Position numbers and translations under genes: made by a program. 18,108 bases of DNA from JBCBTJ01 sp964597685 (GTDB taxonomy: Bacteria > Pseudomonadota > Alphaproteobacteria > Caulobacterales > Hyphomonadaceae), in assembly GCA_964597685.1 (NCBI GenBank), contig CAZQZC010000046.1, positions 1-18,108 of the forward strand, written 5' to 3'. Below the pieces are notes generated by a model. The model was not told the DNA's origin and made no database searches. It saw only the letters and a list, made by a program, of their open reading frames with translations. Below are positions 1-8,505 of the stretch, in pieces (position 1 is the stretch's first letter; each line of letters opens with the position of its first letter).

Positions 1-531
1 ACGCCCGATATCTCGATCAATATCAGCCCGCTCAGCCTGACCGATACGACATTCCCAGACCGAATGGAGGCGCGCTTCACCCATGCCGGCCTGGCGCTCG
101 ATCGGGTGACGCTGGAAATCACCGAGGACCGTTTCCTGCAGTATGGGCCGGAGGTTCTGGAGGTGCTGGCGCGTTGCCGCTTGAAGGGCTTCCGTCTGTC
201 GATCGACGATTACGGAACGGGCGCCACCAATCTGCAGCAATTGAAGCGCTTTCCATTCAGCGAGCTGAAGATCGACAAGTCCTTCGTTATGGCCATGCAT
301 TCCGACCGCTTCGCCAGAAGCGTGGTGGAAACTTGCGTGCGTCTGGCCAAGGACGCCGGTCTGACCATCGTGGCGGAAGGCGTCGAGACCGAGCGCGCTC
401 TGCGCGATCTCGGCGCGATGGGTGTCGATACGGGCCAAGGCTTCCTGATCGCCAAACCCATGCCGGCGGCGAACATAGCGGACTTTGTTCAGACTCAGCG
501 GCGCACGACGCCGGTCGCTGCGATCGCTTAG
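1..531 (+). CDS. EAL-domain c-di-GMP phosphodiesterase, 3' part only
   Basis: The reading frame is open from base 1 and ends at TAG, giving 176 residues of an EAL domain whose start lies outside the window. EAL enzymes hydrolyse cyclic di-GMP to pGpG with Mg2+ or Mn2+ and so lower this second messenger. Visible active-site motifs are NISP near the left edge, LEITE, DDYGTG, LKIDKSF, VAEGVET and GQGFLIAKPM. These supply the conserved Asn, Glu, Asp-Asp, Lys, Glu and Gln of catalytically active family members. The EAL signature itself and any sensor or GGDEF domain lie upstream and cannot be judged. The protein ends about 20 residues after the domain, so EAL is the C-terminal module. The gene converges on the BCCT gene with a 55-nt gap. 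The first internal ATG (64) is not a plausible start because it falls inside the domain fold. Confidence 0.93.
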   Translation, partial: TPDISINISPLSLTDTTFPDRMEARFTHAGLALDRVTLEITEDRFLQYGPEVLEVLARCRLKGFRLSIDDYGTGATNLQQLKRFPFSELKIDKSFVMAMHSDRFARSVVETCVRLAKDAGLTIVAEGVETERALRDLGAMGVDTGQGFLIAKPMPAANIADFVQTQRRTTPVAAIA

Positions 532-586
532 CGTCGCACCGGCCGCGATGCGCGCGTGCGCCGGGTCAAATGGACAGCGACCCCCA

Positions 587-2182
587 TTATTCCGCCAGGC
601 GTGGTTCGCCCAGGCCCAGCCGATGCTCCTCGCGCATGCCGAGATAGAGACTGAGGCAACACGCGAGCAGAACCGCCGTAAATGGCAGAGCCGCCGTAAT
701 CGTGCCGGCTTGCAGGGAATTGAGCGCCTCGGCCCCGCCGCCATAGAGCAGTGCGGAGGCCGTCAGCCCGAGCATGCAGGCCCAAAAGATCCGCTGTTGC
801 ACCGGCGCATCCACTTTCCCGCCCGAGGTGATGGTGTCGACGACCAGCGCCCCGGAATCCGCCGACGTGACGATGAAGACGATGAGAAGCGCAATCGCAG
901 CGGTCGACGTGATCGCGGCGAACGGCATCTCGGCCAGCATATGGAACAGAACCAAGGACGCGTTGGAGACGCCGTCGGCCAGATCACCGACGCCCGCCCG
1001 GTTTTGCGCAATCGCGGTTTCGCCAAAAGCGGTGAACCAGACCACGCAGATCGTCACCGGCGCGAGGAGGACGACCGTAAAATACTCCCGCACCGTGCGC
1101 CCGCGTGAGATGCGCGCGATGAACATGCCCACAAAGGGCGACCATGATATCCACCACGCCCAATAGAAGATCGTCCAATCGTGAAACCACGCCACGTCCT
1201 CGCGTCCGAACCAATTGGTCAGCGCCGGCGTGTCGACCAGGTGGTTCACGATGTTGGTCCCGAAACCAGTGATTATGGCCACCGTCGGCCCGGCGATGAC
1301 AACGAACAGCAACAGGGCGAACGCGACGCCCATGTTCAGATTGCTCAGAAATTTCACGCCGCCGTCCATCCCGCGGACCACGGAAATGACCGCTAAACCC
1401 GTCATGGTCGCAATCAGCCCGATTTGAAGGGCGATGTTTGGCTCGAACCCGAGAAGGTAGCCGAGCCCACTGGCGGCCTGCGTCCCGCCGATGCCGATCG
1501 TTGTGGCGAGGCCGAATATGGTCGAGACGACCGCGACGAGATCGATGAGATGTCCTGGCCACCCCCAAACCCGGTCGCCCAGGATCGGGTAAAAAGCGGA
1601 CCGAATGCTGAGCGGCAGGCCTTTATTGTGCGCGAAGAAACCCAGCGACAGGCCGACGATCGCATAAACGGCCCAGGGCGACGCGCCCCAGTGGAAGATC
1701 GTGGCGCTGAACGCCAGCCTCTCGGCCTCTGGCGTGCCGGCCGCAGCGTTGAGCGGCGATCCGGCCCAATCCGTATAATAGGCGAGCGGTTCGGCCGCCC
1801 CCCAGAACATGAAACCAATGCCGACGCCCGCCGCGAACAGCATGGCGATCCACGATCTGCGACTGTAATCCGGCGTCGCATCCGGACCGCCCAGACGTAT
1901 CCGTCCAAGGGGCGACACGGCGAGCGAAAGCGCGAAGATCAGAATCACAATCGGCGTTAAGGCGAACAACCAATCAAACCCGTCGAGGGCGTGCGCCTTC
2001 GCCGATGTCAGAAACTCGTTCGACGCGGTCGGAAAGGCGAGCGTTACCGCTGAAAAGATGAGAACAAGCGCTGCGCTGAGGAAAAACACCGGATTATGGA
2101 CGTCGAGACCCATGATCTCGACATTGTCTTGTCCGACTTCGTAGTCGGTCTCGTACTCGGATTGATTCTCTAAGTCGCTCAA
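587..2182 (-). CDS. BCCT-family betaine/choline-type transporter
   Basis: This is a roughly 12-helix inner-membrane secondary carrier of the betaine-choline-carnitine family, usually driven by the Na+ or proton gradient and used for osmoprotectant or quaternary-amine uptake. The helix-3 glycine stretch and following motif read GVGIGFMFWGAAEPL (around residue 120). The Trp-rich family signature YWAWWISWSPFVGMFIAR (around residue 340) is followed by ISRGRTVREY and resembles the betaine-binding box of BetP. I chose a TTG start at 2182: GGAG lies 6 nt upstream and the product begins SDLENQ, giving 531 residues. The same frame stays open to an ATG at 2314, but that adds 44 residues unlike a BCCT N-terminus. 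An ATG at 2113 would give 508 residues but has a weak ribosome site. The C-terminus is short, without the long osmosensing tail of BetP. Substrate is not determinable. Confidence 0.92.
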   Translation of the reverse strand: MSDLENQSEYETDYEVGQDNVEIMGLDVHNPVFFLSAALVLIFSAVTLAFPTASNEFLTSAKAHALDGFDWLFALTPIVILIFALSLAVSPLGRIRLGGPDATPDYSRRSWIAMLFAAGVGIGFMFWGAAEPLAYYTDWAGSPLNAAAGTPEAERLAFSATIFHWGASPWAVYAIVGLSLGFFAHNKGLPLSIRSAFYPILGDRVWGWPGHLIDLVAVVSTIFGLATTIGIGGTQAASGLGYLLGFEPNIALQIGLIATMTGLAVISVVRGMDGGVKFLSNLNMGVAFALLLFVVIAGPTVAIITGFGTNIVNHLVDTPALTNWFGREDVAWFHDWTIFYWAWWISWSPFVGMFIARISRGRTVREYFTVVLLAPVTICVVWFTAFGETAIAQNRAGVGDLADGVSNASLVLFHMLAEMPFAAITSTAAIALLIVFIVTSADSGALVVDTITSGGKVDAPVQQRIFWACMLGLTASALLYGGGAEALNSLQAGTITAALPFTAVLLACCLSLYLGMREEHRLGLGEPRLAE

Positions 2183-2515
2183 ACAGGGCTCCGCTCTTAG
2201 GGGCGTCGTGTGCTTACCGGCGGCGTCAAACCGATTGAGCTCCGCCAAAAATACGATGATCAAAGCGTTATGTGGCAGATTATGGCGCCCGATCAAAGGC
2301 CTCAGGCGCCGCATCTCCCCACGTAAGTGATGTATCGGAGCAACACTTCGACGTGAAGGACACGAAGATCCTTCGATTGCCGCATTAAAAACCTTTCAAT
2401 CATCGAAATATCTCGATAGCACCTAACTCACATTCACGAACCCGTGAGTCCTAACGGGCTCGCCGGCCGCTCGAATCGGGGCGGCGCGAACGTCCATCTC
2501 GGGGAACAAAAAACC
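2183..2515. other. Divergent intergenic region between BCCT and TonB receptor genes
   Basis: These 333 bases separate two divergent genes, so promoters for both should lie here. I see no gene. An imperfect dyad at 2284-2310 has GGCGCC arms and would sit in the BCCT leader or promoter. AT-rich sequence at about 2383-2412 is the likeliest place for the receptor promoter, although no clean -35/-10 pair stands out. A dyad at 2402-2417 is listed separately. Downstream, 2426-2460 can fold in competing ways: ACTCAC (2426-2431) with GTGAGT (2444-2449), TCACG (2434-2438) with CGTGA (2443-2447), or CCCGT (2441-2445) with ACGGG (2454-2458). GGGGA at 2501-2505 is the receptor ribosome site. Confidence 0.6.
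2402..2417. promoter_or_regulatory. Dyad upstream of TonB receptor gene, possible operator
   Basis: ATCGAAATATCTCGAT has perfect 5-bp outer arms (ATCGA/TCGAT) and a palindromic ATAT core, with only one symmetric position pair failing. It lies about 100 bp before the receptor ATG in AT-rich sequence, where a promoter would be expected. A binding protein is not identifiable; the MarR regulator encoded at the end of the same cassette is one candidate (inference). Confidence 0.35.
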
Positions 2516-5140
2516 ATGACGAAATTCTTGAACGGCGCTTCTGTCGCCGCCATCGCGGTCGCATTCGGAGCGCCGCTCGCACACGCCCAAGAACAAGACC
2601 AGGCCGCCGCAGAGCGCCGCCTCAATCCCGTCACCGTGACCGCCACGAAGCGTGAAGAGAGCGCACAGGATGTCGCCGTCGCCGTCACCGCGCTGGGCGA
2701 GGAGACGCTGGAGCAGCTCGATGTCGACGTGTTCACGGATTACCTGGTTCAGCTTCCCGGCGTCACAGCGGGCGGCAGCGGCCCTGGCCAATCCACGATC
2801 TATATTCGCGGCCTCGCCTCGACGACGCCGAACCTGACAACCGCGGGCGTCGCCGGCCTGGCGCCGAACGTCGCGCTTTACCTTGACGAACAGCCCGTCT
2901 CACAGCCGGGCCGAAACCTGGACATCTACGCGGTGGATCTGGAGCGGGTGGAGGTTCTTTCCGGCCCGCAAGGCACCCTTTTCGGGGCGAGTTCGCAAGC
3001 CGGCACCGTGCGCCTGATCACCAACAAACCCAATCTCGACGAGTTCGAGGCGTCCGCGGCCTTCGGCGTGTCCTTCACCGAAGGCGGCGAGATGAGCAAC
3101 AAGGTCGAGGCGGTCGTCAATGTGCCGGTGACGGACAAATTCGCCCTGCGCGGCGTCGTCTACGCCGACGACCAGGGCGGCTACATTGATAACGTGCAAG
3201 GCACGCGCTCTGCGATCGATTCTGGCCGGTTCCGGCCCTTCGGCACACCGCGCGCGAACGGCATTCCGGTTGGGTCAATTGCGCCGCTTCGTGCAGGCTT
3301 TCAATCAAGCCCCGAGGTCTTGGCCGCTTTCGAGGCTGGCGACGTGACCTTTATCGAGGCCGACAACACGCAATTTGTCGAAGATGATTTCAACGACACA
3401 ACCTATGCCGGTTTCCGGGTCAGCGGGCTCTATGAATTCAACGACGATTGGCGCCTGACCGTCTCCCACGCGCGGCAAAGCCTCGAATCGGAAGGCGTGT
3501 TCTTTACCGATCCCGAACTCGACGATCTGGAAATCGAGCGCTTCTCGCCGGATGAAATCGACGACGATTATTCGAATACGGCATGGACGTTGGAGGGGCG
3601 TCTCGGCGTGCTTGAGGCCGTTTACACGGGCGCCTTTACGGACCGCCAGACCGACCAGCAGGTCGACTACACCGACTATCTCTTCGTCGGCCAATACCTG
3701 CCCTATTACATTTGCGACGCATCGGTCACGGCCGGCGGCGACGCGCCGACGGGAACCTGCCAAGCGCCGAACTTGTTCGTCGATTCTGTGACGAATACAG
3801 ACGTCCTGACCCAGGAACTTCGCTTCAACACGCCCGACACCTGGCGCCTGCGCGGGACGTTCGGCGCCTTCTACAGCGATCTCGAACTGGTGGAGCTGAA
3901 TGATTTCTTCTATCCGGGCTCGCTGAGCGTCGTGAACGCGGACGGGAGCCTCGGCTTTGGCGCGCTGCCGCCGAATTTCCCGCTCACAAATGGCGCTGCG
4001 ACGCCCGGCGACATCGGCGACGAGAGCGACGGCTTCTTCTCCGATCCCGGTCCGCTTCCGCCGGGCGGCGTTTTCCGAAACGACATCTTACGCACGGACG
4101 AGCAAATTGGCGTCTTCGGCGAGGCGACGTTCGACCTGCTGCCGGACACGCTGTCTCTCACGTTTGGGGTGCGTTACTTCAACGTCGACGTTGACTTTGA
4201 AGGCAGCGCCAATTCGGCCTTTGACATCCTGTTCCCGGCGACGGGCCCGGACGGGGAGCCCGTCGACGCCCAAACGTTCGGCACCAATCTCAGCACGCAA
4301 TTCGCACCGGACAATCCTTTCGGCGCGCCGGATTCCGCTTCAACCGAAGGCGTCATCTTCAAGGGCAACGCCAGTTGGACGCCGACCGACGACCTCCTGT
4401 TCTATTTCACGTTCTCCGAGGGGTTCCGCCCGGGTCTTCTGAACCGGCCAGGCGGCGCGGTGGGATTGGGCGGCGACTTCACGGTGCCGTTCGAGCTTGA
4501 AACCGACGAAGTGCAGAACTTTGAAATCGGCTGGAAAACGACGCTGTTCAACAACCAGTTGCAGTTCAACGGCAACGCCTTCCTGGTCGAGATCGATGAT
4601 CTGCAGACCACGATCTTCGACCCGTCCATCACCAACCTCTTCTTCTCCGACAACGCCGCCAATGCGGAGATCATGGGGATCGAAGCCGATTTCATCTACG
4701 CCCCGCGCCAGATCGAAGGCCTGACCGTGACCGGCGCGTTCTCCGTGCTGGACACTGAAGTCACCGAAGTGCTGACGCCGACCGAGGATGTCATCGAGGG
4801 CTCGGACCTCGCCTTCGCGCCCAGCTTCCAGGCCAATTTGCGCGCGCGCTACGAATGGGACGTGTTGGACGGGCAATACACCGCCCATGTCATGCCCCAA
4901 CTCGCCTATGCCGGCGAATCTTTCACCGACATCATCGCGATCAACAGCATCGAGTTGGACGATTGGTTCACCCTGGGGCTTTCGGGCGGACTGACGGCCG
5001 ACAATTGGTCGATCGAAGCGTTCGCGGAGAATTTGACCGATGAACGCGCCGAGATCAGTGGTAACTTTGTCTTCGACCAGGAGCGGATTACCGTGATCCG
5101 GCCGCGAACTTACGGCATAAGAGTGGGCGTGCAGTACTAA
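2516..5140 (+). CDS. TonB-dependent outer-membrane receptor
   Basis: This 874-residue protein is an outer-membrane beta-barrel that imports a scarce substrate using TonB/ExbB/ExbD energy. The start ATG is preceded by GGGGA with 10 nt spacing and opens a Sec signal peptide ending ...APLAHAQ (cleavage near residue 24). A frame-compatible upstream ATG at 2444 would bury that signal and is rejected. After the signal, NPVTVTATKREE is a TonB-box-like stretch leading into the plug domain, which has QLPGV, the IYIRG strand and RVEVLSGPQGTLFG. The remainder is barrel, ending in an aromatic residue (GVQY) as expected for BAM-dependent assembly. No N-terminal STN signalling domain is present, so this is not a FecA-type transducer. 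A Cys pair (YYICDAS...GTCQAP) probably forms a disulfide in an external loop. The TPR-sulfotransferase gene follows after 35 nt on the same strand. The substrate cannot be read from sequence. Confidence 0.95.
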   Translation: MTKFLNGASVAAIAVAFGAPLAHAQEQDQAAAERRLNPVTVTATKREESAQDVAVAVTALGEETLEQLDVDVFTDYLVQLPGVTAGGSGPGQSTIYIRGLASTTPNLTTAGVAGLAPNVALYLDEQPVSQPGRNLDIYAVDLERVEVLSGPQGTLFGASSQAGTVRLITNKPNLDEFEASAAFGVSFTEGGEMSNKVEAVVNVPVTDKFALRGVVYADDQGGYIDNVQGTRSAIDSGRFRPFGTPRANGIPVGSIAPLRAGFQSSPEVLAAFEAGDVTFIEADNTQFVEDDFNDTTYAGFRVSGLYEFNDDWRLTVSHARQSLESEGVFFTDPELDDLEIERFSPDEIDDDYSNTAWTLEGRLGVLEAVYTGAFTDRQTDQQVDYTDYLFVGQYLPYYICDASVTAGGDAPTGTCQAPNLFVDSVTNTDVLTQELRFNTPDTWRLRGTFGAFYSDLELVELNDFFYPGSLSVVNADGSLGFGALPPNFPLTNGAATPGDIGDESDGFFSDPGPLPPGGVFRNDILRTDEQIGVFGEATFDLLPDTLSLTFGVRYFNVDVDFEGSANSAFDILFPATGPDGEPVDAQTFGTNLSTQFAPDNPFGAPDSASTEGVIFKGNASWTPTDDLLFYFTFSEGFRPGLLNRPGGAVGLGGDFTVPFELETDEVQNFEIGWKTTLFNNQLQFNGNAFLVEIDDLQTTIFDPSITNLFFSDNAANAEIMGIEADFIYAPRQIEGLTVTGAFSVLDTEVTEVLTPTEDVIEGSDLAFAPSFQANLRARYEWDVLDGQYTAHVMPQLAYAGESFTDIIAINSIELDDWFTLGLSGGLTADNWSIEAFAENLTDERAEISGNFVFDQERITVIRPRTYGIRVGVQY

Positions 5141-5175
5141 GAGGACTGTACGCCTATCAGCGTGAACCTTCGGTC

Positions 5176-7194
5176 ATGACTTCAGTCGAGTCAGTTCGTC
5201 CCGAAACAGATGCGGAGCCGCTTCGCCAGGCTCAATTGCTGATGCAGGCGGGCGACTTCGCGGGCGCCGAGGCGGCTTTGGCGCCGCTCCTGGCGGCGGA
5301 CCCGGACCATGCGGAGGGTCTGTATCTGAACGCGGTGTGCGCCCGCTATGCCGGCCGCTCTGACGATGCGTTCAGTCGATTGCAGGCGCTCAAGTCGATT
5401 GCGCCTGAATTCGGCCGGGCGCACCAGGAGGAAGGCCACCTTCTCCGCGCCCTCGACCGACGGGAGGCGGCCCTGACGGCCTTCGCCCGGGCGTGTCGTT
5501 ACAATCCAGCGCTCGAAGCGAGCTGGCGTGCGCAAGCCGATCTGTTGGATGCGGCCGGCCGAGCGGACGAGGCGCAGGCGGCGCGCGCCCAAGCCCAGCG
5601 GCTTGCGGCCCTTCCGAAGCCCCTTATCGGCGCGATGCACTTGCTGCACGACGGGAAACTTCTCAAGGCCGAGCGGGCGTGCCGCGTGTTTCTCCAGAAA
5701 ACGCCGCACCATGTCGAAGGCATGCGCCTGTTGGCTGAGATCGGCAGTCGGCTAGGTGTTCTGGAAGATGCGGAATTCCTGCTTGAAAGCGCGCGCGAGC
5801 TTGAGCCCGGCAACACCCAGGTTTGGCTCGATTACATCCAGATCCTGCGCAAGCGGCAGAAGTTTGAAGCCGCGCGAGACCAGGCCAAGGCGCTCTATGA
5901 GACCGATCCCGCCAATCCCGTCTTCCAATCGCATTTCGCCATCGAAAGCATGCAGACGGGAGATTACGACACCGCATTGGAATTGTTTGACTCCATTCTC
6001 GAGCGTCTCCCGTCCGACCCTGCGACGTTGACCTCGAAAGGACACGCGCTGAAAACGCTGGGCCGGCAAGACGACGCTGTGGCCGCCTACCGGGCCGCAT
6101 TCGCCGCCAAGCCGGATCACGGCGATGCATATTCCGCGCTTGCCAATCTGAAGACGTATCGCTTCACCGACGCCGAGATCGCTGCGATGCGCAGCCAATT
6201 GGCGACGCCGGGGCTTGAACATGCCGCCCGCGTGCATTTCGCCTTCGCGCTGGCAAAGGCGCTCGAAGATGCGGGCGATATGGATGGCGCGTTCGACCAT
6301 TATGAAATGGGCAACACGCTGAAACGTGGCCAGAGCCGGTACTCAGCCGACCAGATGGATGCGGAATTCGAGGCTCAGAAGGCGATCTGCACGCCGGATC
6401 TCTTTGCCGCGACGTCCGGTCAAGGCTGTCCGGCTCCCGATCCGATCTTCATCTTGGGGTTGCCCCGGTCCGGTTCGACCCTGGTCGAGCAGATTCTTGC
6501 GTCGCACAGCCAGGTCGACGGCACTTTGGAGCTGCCGAATATCCTGGCGCTCGCCCATCGTCTGGGCGGGCGGATCCGGGGGGAGGGCGCGCCCCGCTAT
6601 CCAGGCGTGCTGGCTGACCTAAAACCGGACCAGCTTCGCCAGTTCGGCGAAGACTATATTGAGAAAACACGCATACATCGGCGGGGCGCGCCGCGCTTTA
6701 CCGATAAGATGCCGAACAATTTCCGGCATATCGGGCTCATTCGCCTGATTTTGCCCAACGCCAAAATCATTGACGCGCGCCGCGACCCCATGGATTGCTG
6801 CGTCTCAGGCTTCAAGCAATTGTTCGCCGAAGGCCAGGAATTCACTTACGGATTGGATGAGATGGGCCGCTATTATCGTGGCTATGCGGACCTGATGGAC
6901 CATTGGGATCGCATTTTTCCCGGCGCCGTCCTGCGCGTCCAGCATGAAGTGCTGGTCGCAGACCTAGAAACCCAGATCCGCCGTATTCTAGACTTTTGCG
7001 GCCTGCCATTTGAACCTGCGTGTCTGACGTTTTACGAAACCGAGCGCGCAGTGCGAACGGCGAGTTCGGAACAGGTGCGCCAGCCCGTCAGCGGCAAGGC
7101 GATTGGCGGGTGGCGTCGTTTCGCCCACAGGCTCGGTCCGCTGATCGACGCGCTTGGTCCCGATCTCGCTCCGTCTGTGGAGGTGGATCGATGA
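5176..7194 (+). CDS. TPR-repeat sulfotransferase family protein
   Basis: This 672-residue protein joins an N-terminal array of tetratricopeptide-like helical repeats (about residues 10-330) to a C-terminal PAPS-dependent sulfotransferase domain (about 420-660). The 5'-phosphosulfate loop is PIFILGLPRSGSTLVEQIL (near residue 423). The 3'-phosphate-binding segment is DARRDPMDCCVSGFKQLF (near 533). FTDKMPNNF and the C-terminal QVRQPVSGKAIGGWRRF are also typical of the bacterial TPR-sulfotransferase group. No signal peptide or membrane helix is visible, so it should be cytosolic. The reaction would be transfer of sulfonate from PAPS to a hydroxyl or amine; the acceptor is unknown. The ATG has no strong ribosome site, suggesting coupling to the receptor gene 35 nt upstream. 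Its stop overlaps the MarR start as ATGA. Actual sulfotransferase activity of this TPR group is, to my knowledge, poorly characterised. Confidence 0.9.
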   Translation: MTSVESVRPETDAEPLRQAQLLMQAGDFAGAEAALAPLLAADPDHAEGLYLNAVCARYAGRSDDAFSRLQALKSIAPEFGRAHQEEGHLLRALDRREAALTAFARACRYNPALEASWRAQADLLDAAGRADEAQAARAQAQRLAALPKPLIGAMHLLHDGKLLKAERACRVFLQKTPHHVEGMRLLAEIGSRLGVLEDAEFLLESARELEPGNTQVWLDYIQILRKRQKFEAARDQAKALYETDPANPVFQSHFAIESMQTGDYDTALELFDSILERLPSDPATLTSKGHALKTLGRQDDAVAAYRAAFAAKPDHGDAYSALANLKTYRFTDAEIAAMRSQLATPGLEHAARVHFAFALAKALEDAGDMDGAFDHYEMGNTLKRGQSRYSADQMDAEFEAQKAICTPDLFAATSGQGCPAPDPIFILGLPRSGSTLVEQILASHSQVDGTLELPNILALAHRLGGRIRGEGAPRYPGVLADLKPDQLRQFGEDYIEKTRIHRRGAPRFTDKMPNNFRHIGLIRLILPNAKIIDARRDPMDCCVSGFKQLFAEGQEFTYGLDEMGRYYRGYADLMDHWDRIFPGAVLRVQHEVLVADLETQIRRILDFCGLPFEPACLTFYETERAVRTASSEQVRQPVSGKAIGGWRRFAHRLGPLIDALGPDLAPSVEVDR

Positions 7195-7679
7195 CCCCGC
7201 GCGCGTCGGATGCGTTGATCGCACTGCGCCGGATTCAGCGGCGCACTGAGCAAGCCTCGAAGCGCCTCGCTCACATGGCCGGCATGACGCCATCCCAATT
7301 GGTGGTCCTCCAGCTGCTCGACGAGAAGGGCGACCGCACCGTCGGCGACATCGCGAAGGCCACCCAGCTCTCGAATGCAACGATCACGAATCTTGTCGAC
7401 AAGCTCGAAGCTCAAGGCCTCGTCGGACGCCGGCGCGACGAGTTCGATCGGCGGCGCGTGGTTCTGACACTGCTGAAAGAAGGGCAGGGTCGGATGTCCG
7501 CGGCGCCGGATCTCTTGCAAGAAACGTTTATTGGCCGGTTTGACGGCCTGGAGCCTTGGCGGCAGGCCATGTTGATTTCGGCGCTGGAACAGCTCGCCGA
7601 ACTGCTTGACGCCGAGCGCATCGACGCGGCGCCGATCCTCGATGTCGGCGCCCTTGACGAAAAGCCCTCTGCGCTGTGA
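7191..7679 (+). CDS. MarR-family winged-helix transcriptional regulator
   Basis: This 162-residue protein has the MarR layout: an N-terminal dimerisation helix, then a winged helix from about residue 36 to 95. The recognition region reads TVGDIAKATQLSNATITNLVDKLEAQGLV and the wing RRRDEFDRRRVVLTLLKEGQ. MarR proteins bind palindromic operators as dimers and usually repress nearby genes until a small ligand binds. The start ATG overlaps the sulfotransferase stop (ATGA) and has GGAGG 7 nt upstream, so the two are translationally coupled. A longer frame-compatible start at 7020 lies wholly inside the sulfotransferase gene and is rejected. Being the last gene of the receptor/sulfotransferase cassette, it is a good candidate for controlling the receptor promoter (inference). 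It converges on the TSUP gene with a 27-nt gap and no clear terminator. Confidence 0.9.
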   Translation: MTPRASDALIALRRIQRRTEQASKRLAHMAGMTPSQLVVLQLLDEKGDRTVGDIAKATQLSNATITNLVDKLEAQGLVGRRRDEFDRRRVVLTLLKEGQGRMSAAPDLLQETFIGRFDGLEPWRQAMLISALEQLAELLDAERIDAAPILDVGALDEKPSAL

Positions 7680-7706
7680 GGGATCTTCGCTTCGGCGCTG
7701 CCCGAT

Positions 7707-8462
7707 CTACGGGACAAGTCTGAGAAGCAATCGCCCTGCGACATACAAGATCAGAAACGCCGTCAATCGTTTGATCCAAACAGGTTGCAGTTGTGTGCCG
7801 CCAATCCATGACCCCGCTTGGCCGCCGATCAAAACCGCAAGCGCCAGGGGCCAGTGCGCGAGCGCCGGAGCCAGAAGGTCTGCGTCGCCCAGTTTCAACG
7901 CTTGGCCCGACAAGCCCGAGACGGAATTCATGAAGATGAACAGGCTGCAGCCCCCGGCGATCTCGCGGGCCGAGCCCCAGCGGAGGAAATAGAGAATTGG
8001 AGCGAGGAAGATGCCGCCGCCGATCCCAACCAGGCCAGCCAAAGCTCCAATCAGGGCGCCGATGATCAGACTTAGCGATATCGAGACTGGGCGAGGCTCT
8101 AAGGGGTCTCCGGACGGCGTCGATTGCAGCAGTAATCGTCCCCCCGCCACGAGCAGCGATCCGCCAAGAAGCCCGACGAATAGGGTTTCATCGATTGGGA
8201 TGCGGCCGCCAATCCAAGCCGCGGGAACCGATGTCGCAAGAAAGGGAAGCATGCGTTTTGCCGGCAGGGCGTTCTCGCGGCGAAATCGCCAAATCCCGCC
8301 GCTGACCACGATCAAGTTGCACGTCAGGGCGATGATCGGAATCAGGCGGTAATCGGTGTCGCTCAAGACGAGCAGCGCATTGTACGTGGAACCGCCGCCG
8401 AAGCCGACGGCCGCGTAAAGCGCGGCTGTGACGAGGAACAGACCCGGAAGCCCCAGCGGCAT
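7707..8462 (-). CDS. TauE/SafE (TSUP) family membrane permease
   Basis: This 251-residue, roughly 8-helix inner-membrane protein has the internal duplication typical of the family. The two halves each carry a glycine motif: AVGFGGGSTYNALLVL near the N-terminus and LVGIGGGIFLAPILYF around residue 145. Family members export or import small anions such as sulfite, sulfoacetate, or other sulfonates and organic acids. Nothing here fixes the substrate. The gene lies 50 nt downstream of moeA on the same strand, so it may be the last gene of the molybdenum-cofactor operon. However, a strong GC-rich stem-loop lies between them and its own ribosome site is weak. It converges on the MarR gene. Possible roles include exporting a reaction product or a sulfur- or molybdenum-related anion; these are guesses. 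Confidence 0.88.
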   Translation of the reverse strand: MPLGLPGLFLVTAALYAAVGFGGGSTYNALLVLSDTDYRLIPIIALTCNLIVVSGGIWRFRRENALPAKRMLPFLATSVPAAWIGGRIPIDETLFVGLLGGSLLVAGGRLLLQSTPSGDPLEPRPVSISLSLIIGALIGALAGLVGIGGGIFLAPILYFLRWGSAREIAGGCSLFIFMNSVSGLSGQALKLGDADLLAPALAHWPLALAVLIGGQAGSWIGGTQLQPVWIKRLTAFLILYVAGRLLLRLVP

Positions 8463-8476
8463 TTCGCGCTACGCCA

Positions 8477-8505
8477 CGCGCCGGCGCTCTTGGTAGGCCG
8501 GCGCG
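8477..8505 (-). terminator. GC-rich stem-loop between moeA and TSUP gene
   Basis: CGCGCCGGC at 8477-8485 and GCCGGCGCG at 8497-8505 form a perfect 9-bp stem with an 11-nt loop, starting 8 nt after the moeA stop. No T-run follows on either strand, so it is not a classical intrinsic terminator. It could be an mRNA-stabilising or processing hairpin, or a partial terminator that lowers TSUP expression relative to moeA. Confidence 0.4.

Noticed and set aside
539..564. CCGGC/GCCGG hairpin between the convergent EAL and BCCT genes as a terminator
   Set aside because: Only 5 bp plus an irregular interior and no T-run on either strand; expected by chance at this GC content.
4340..4900. Long antisense open frame (186 codons) inside the TonB receptor gene, and similar ones elsewhere such as 14868-15632
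   Set aside because: Shadow frames caused by high GC codon bias opposite clear genes; no recognisable domains or ribosome sites.
7180..7193. The 14-mer GAGGTGGATCGATG is identical at the marR start and, reversed, at the tetR start (17646-17659)
   Set aside because: It is mostly ribosome site plus start codon, and about one such repeat is expected by chance in a window of this size.
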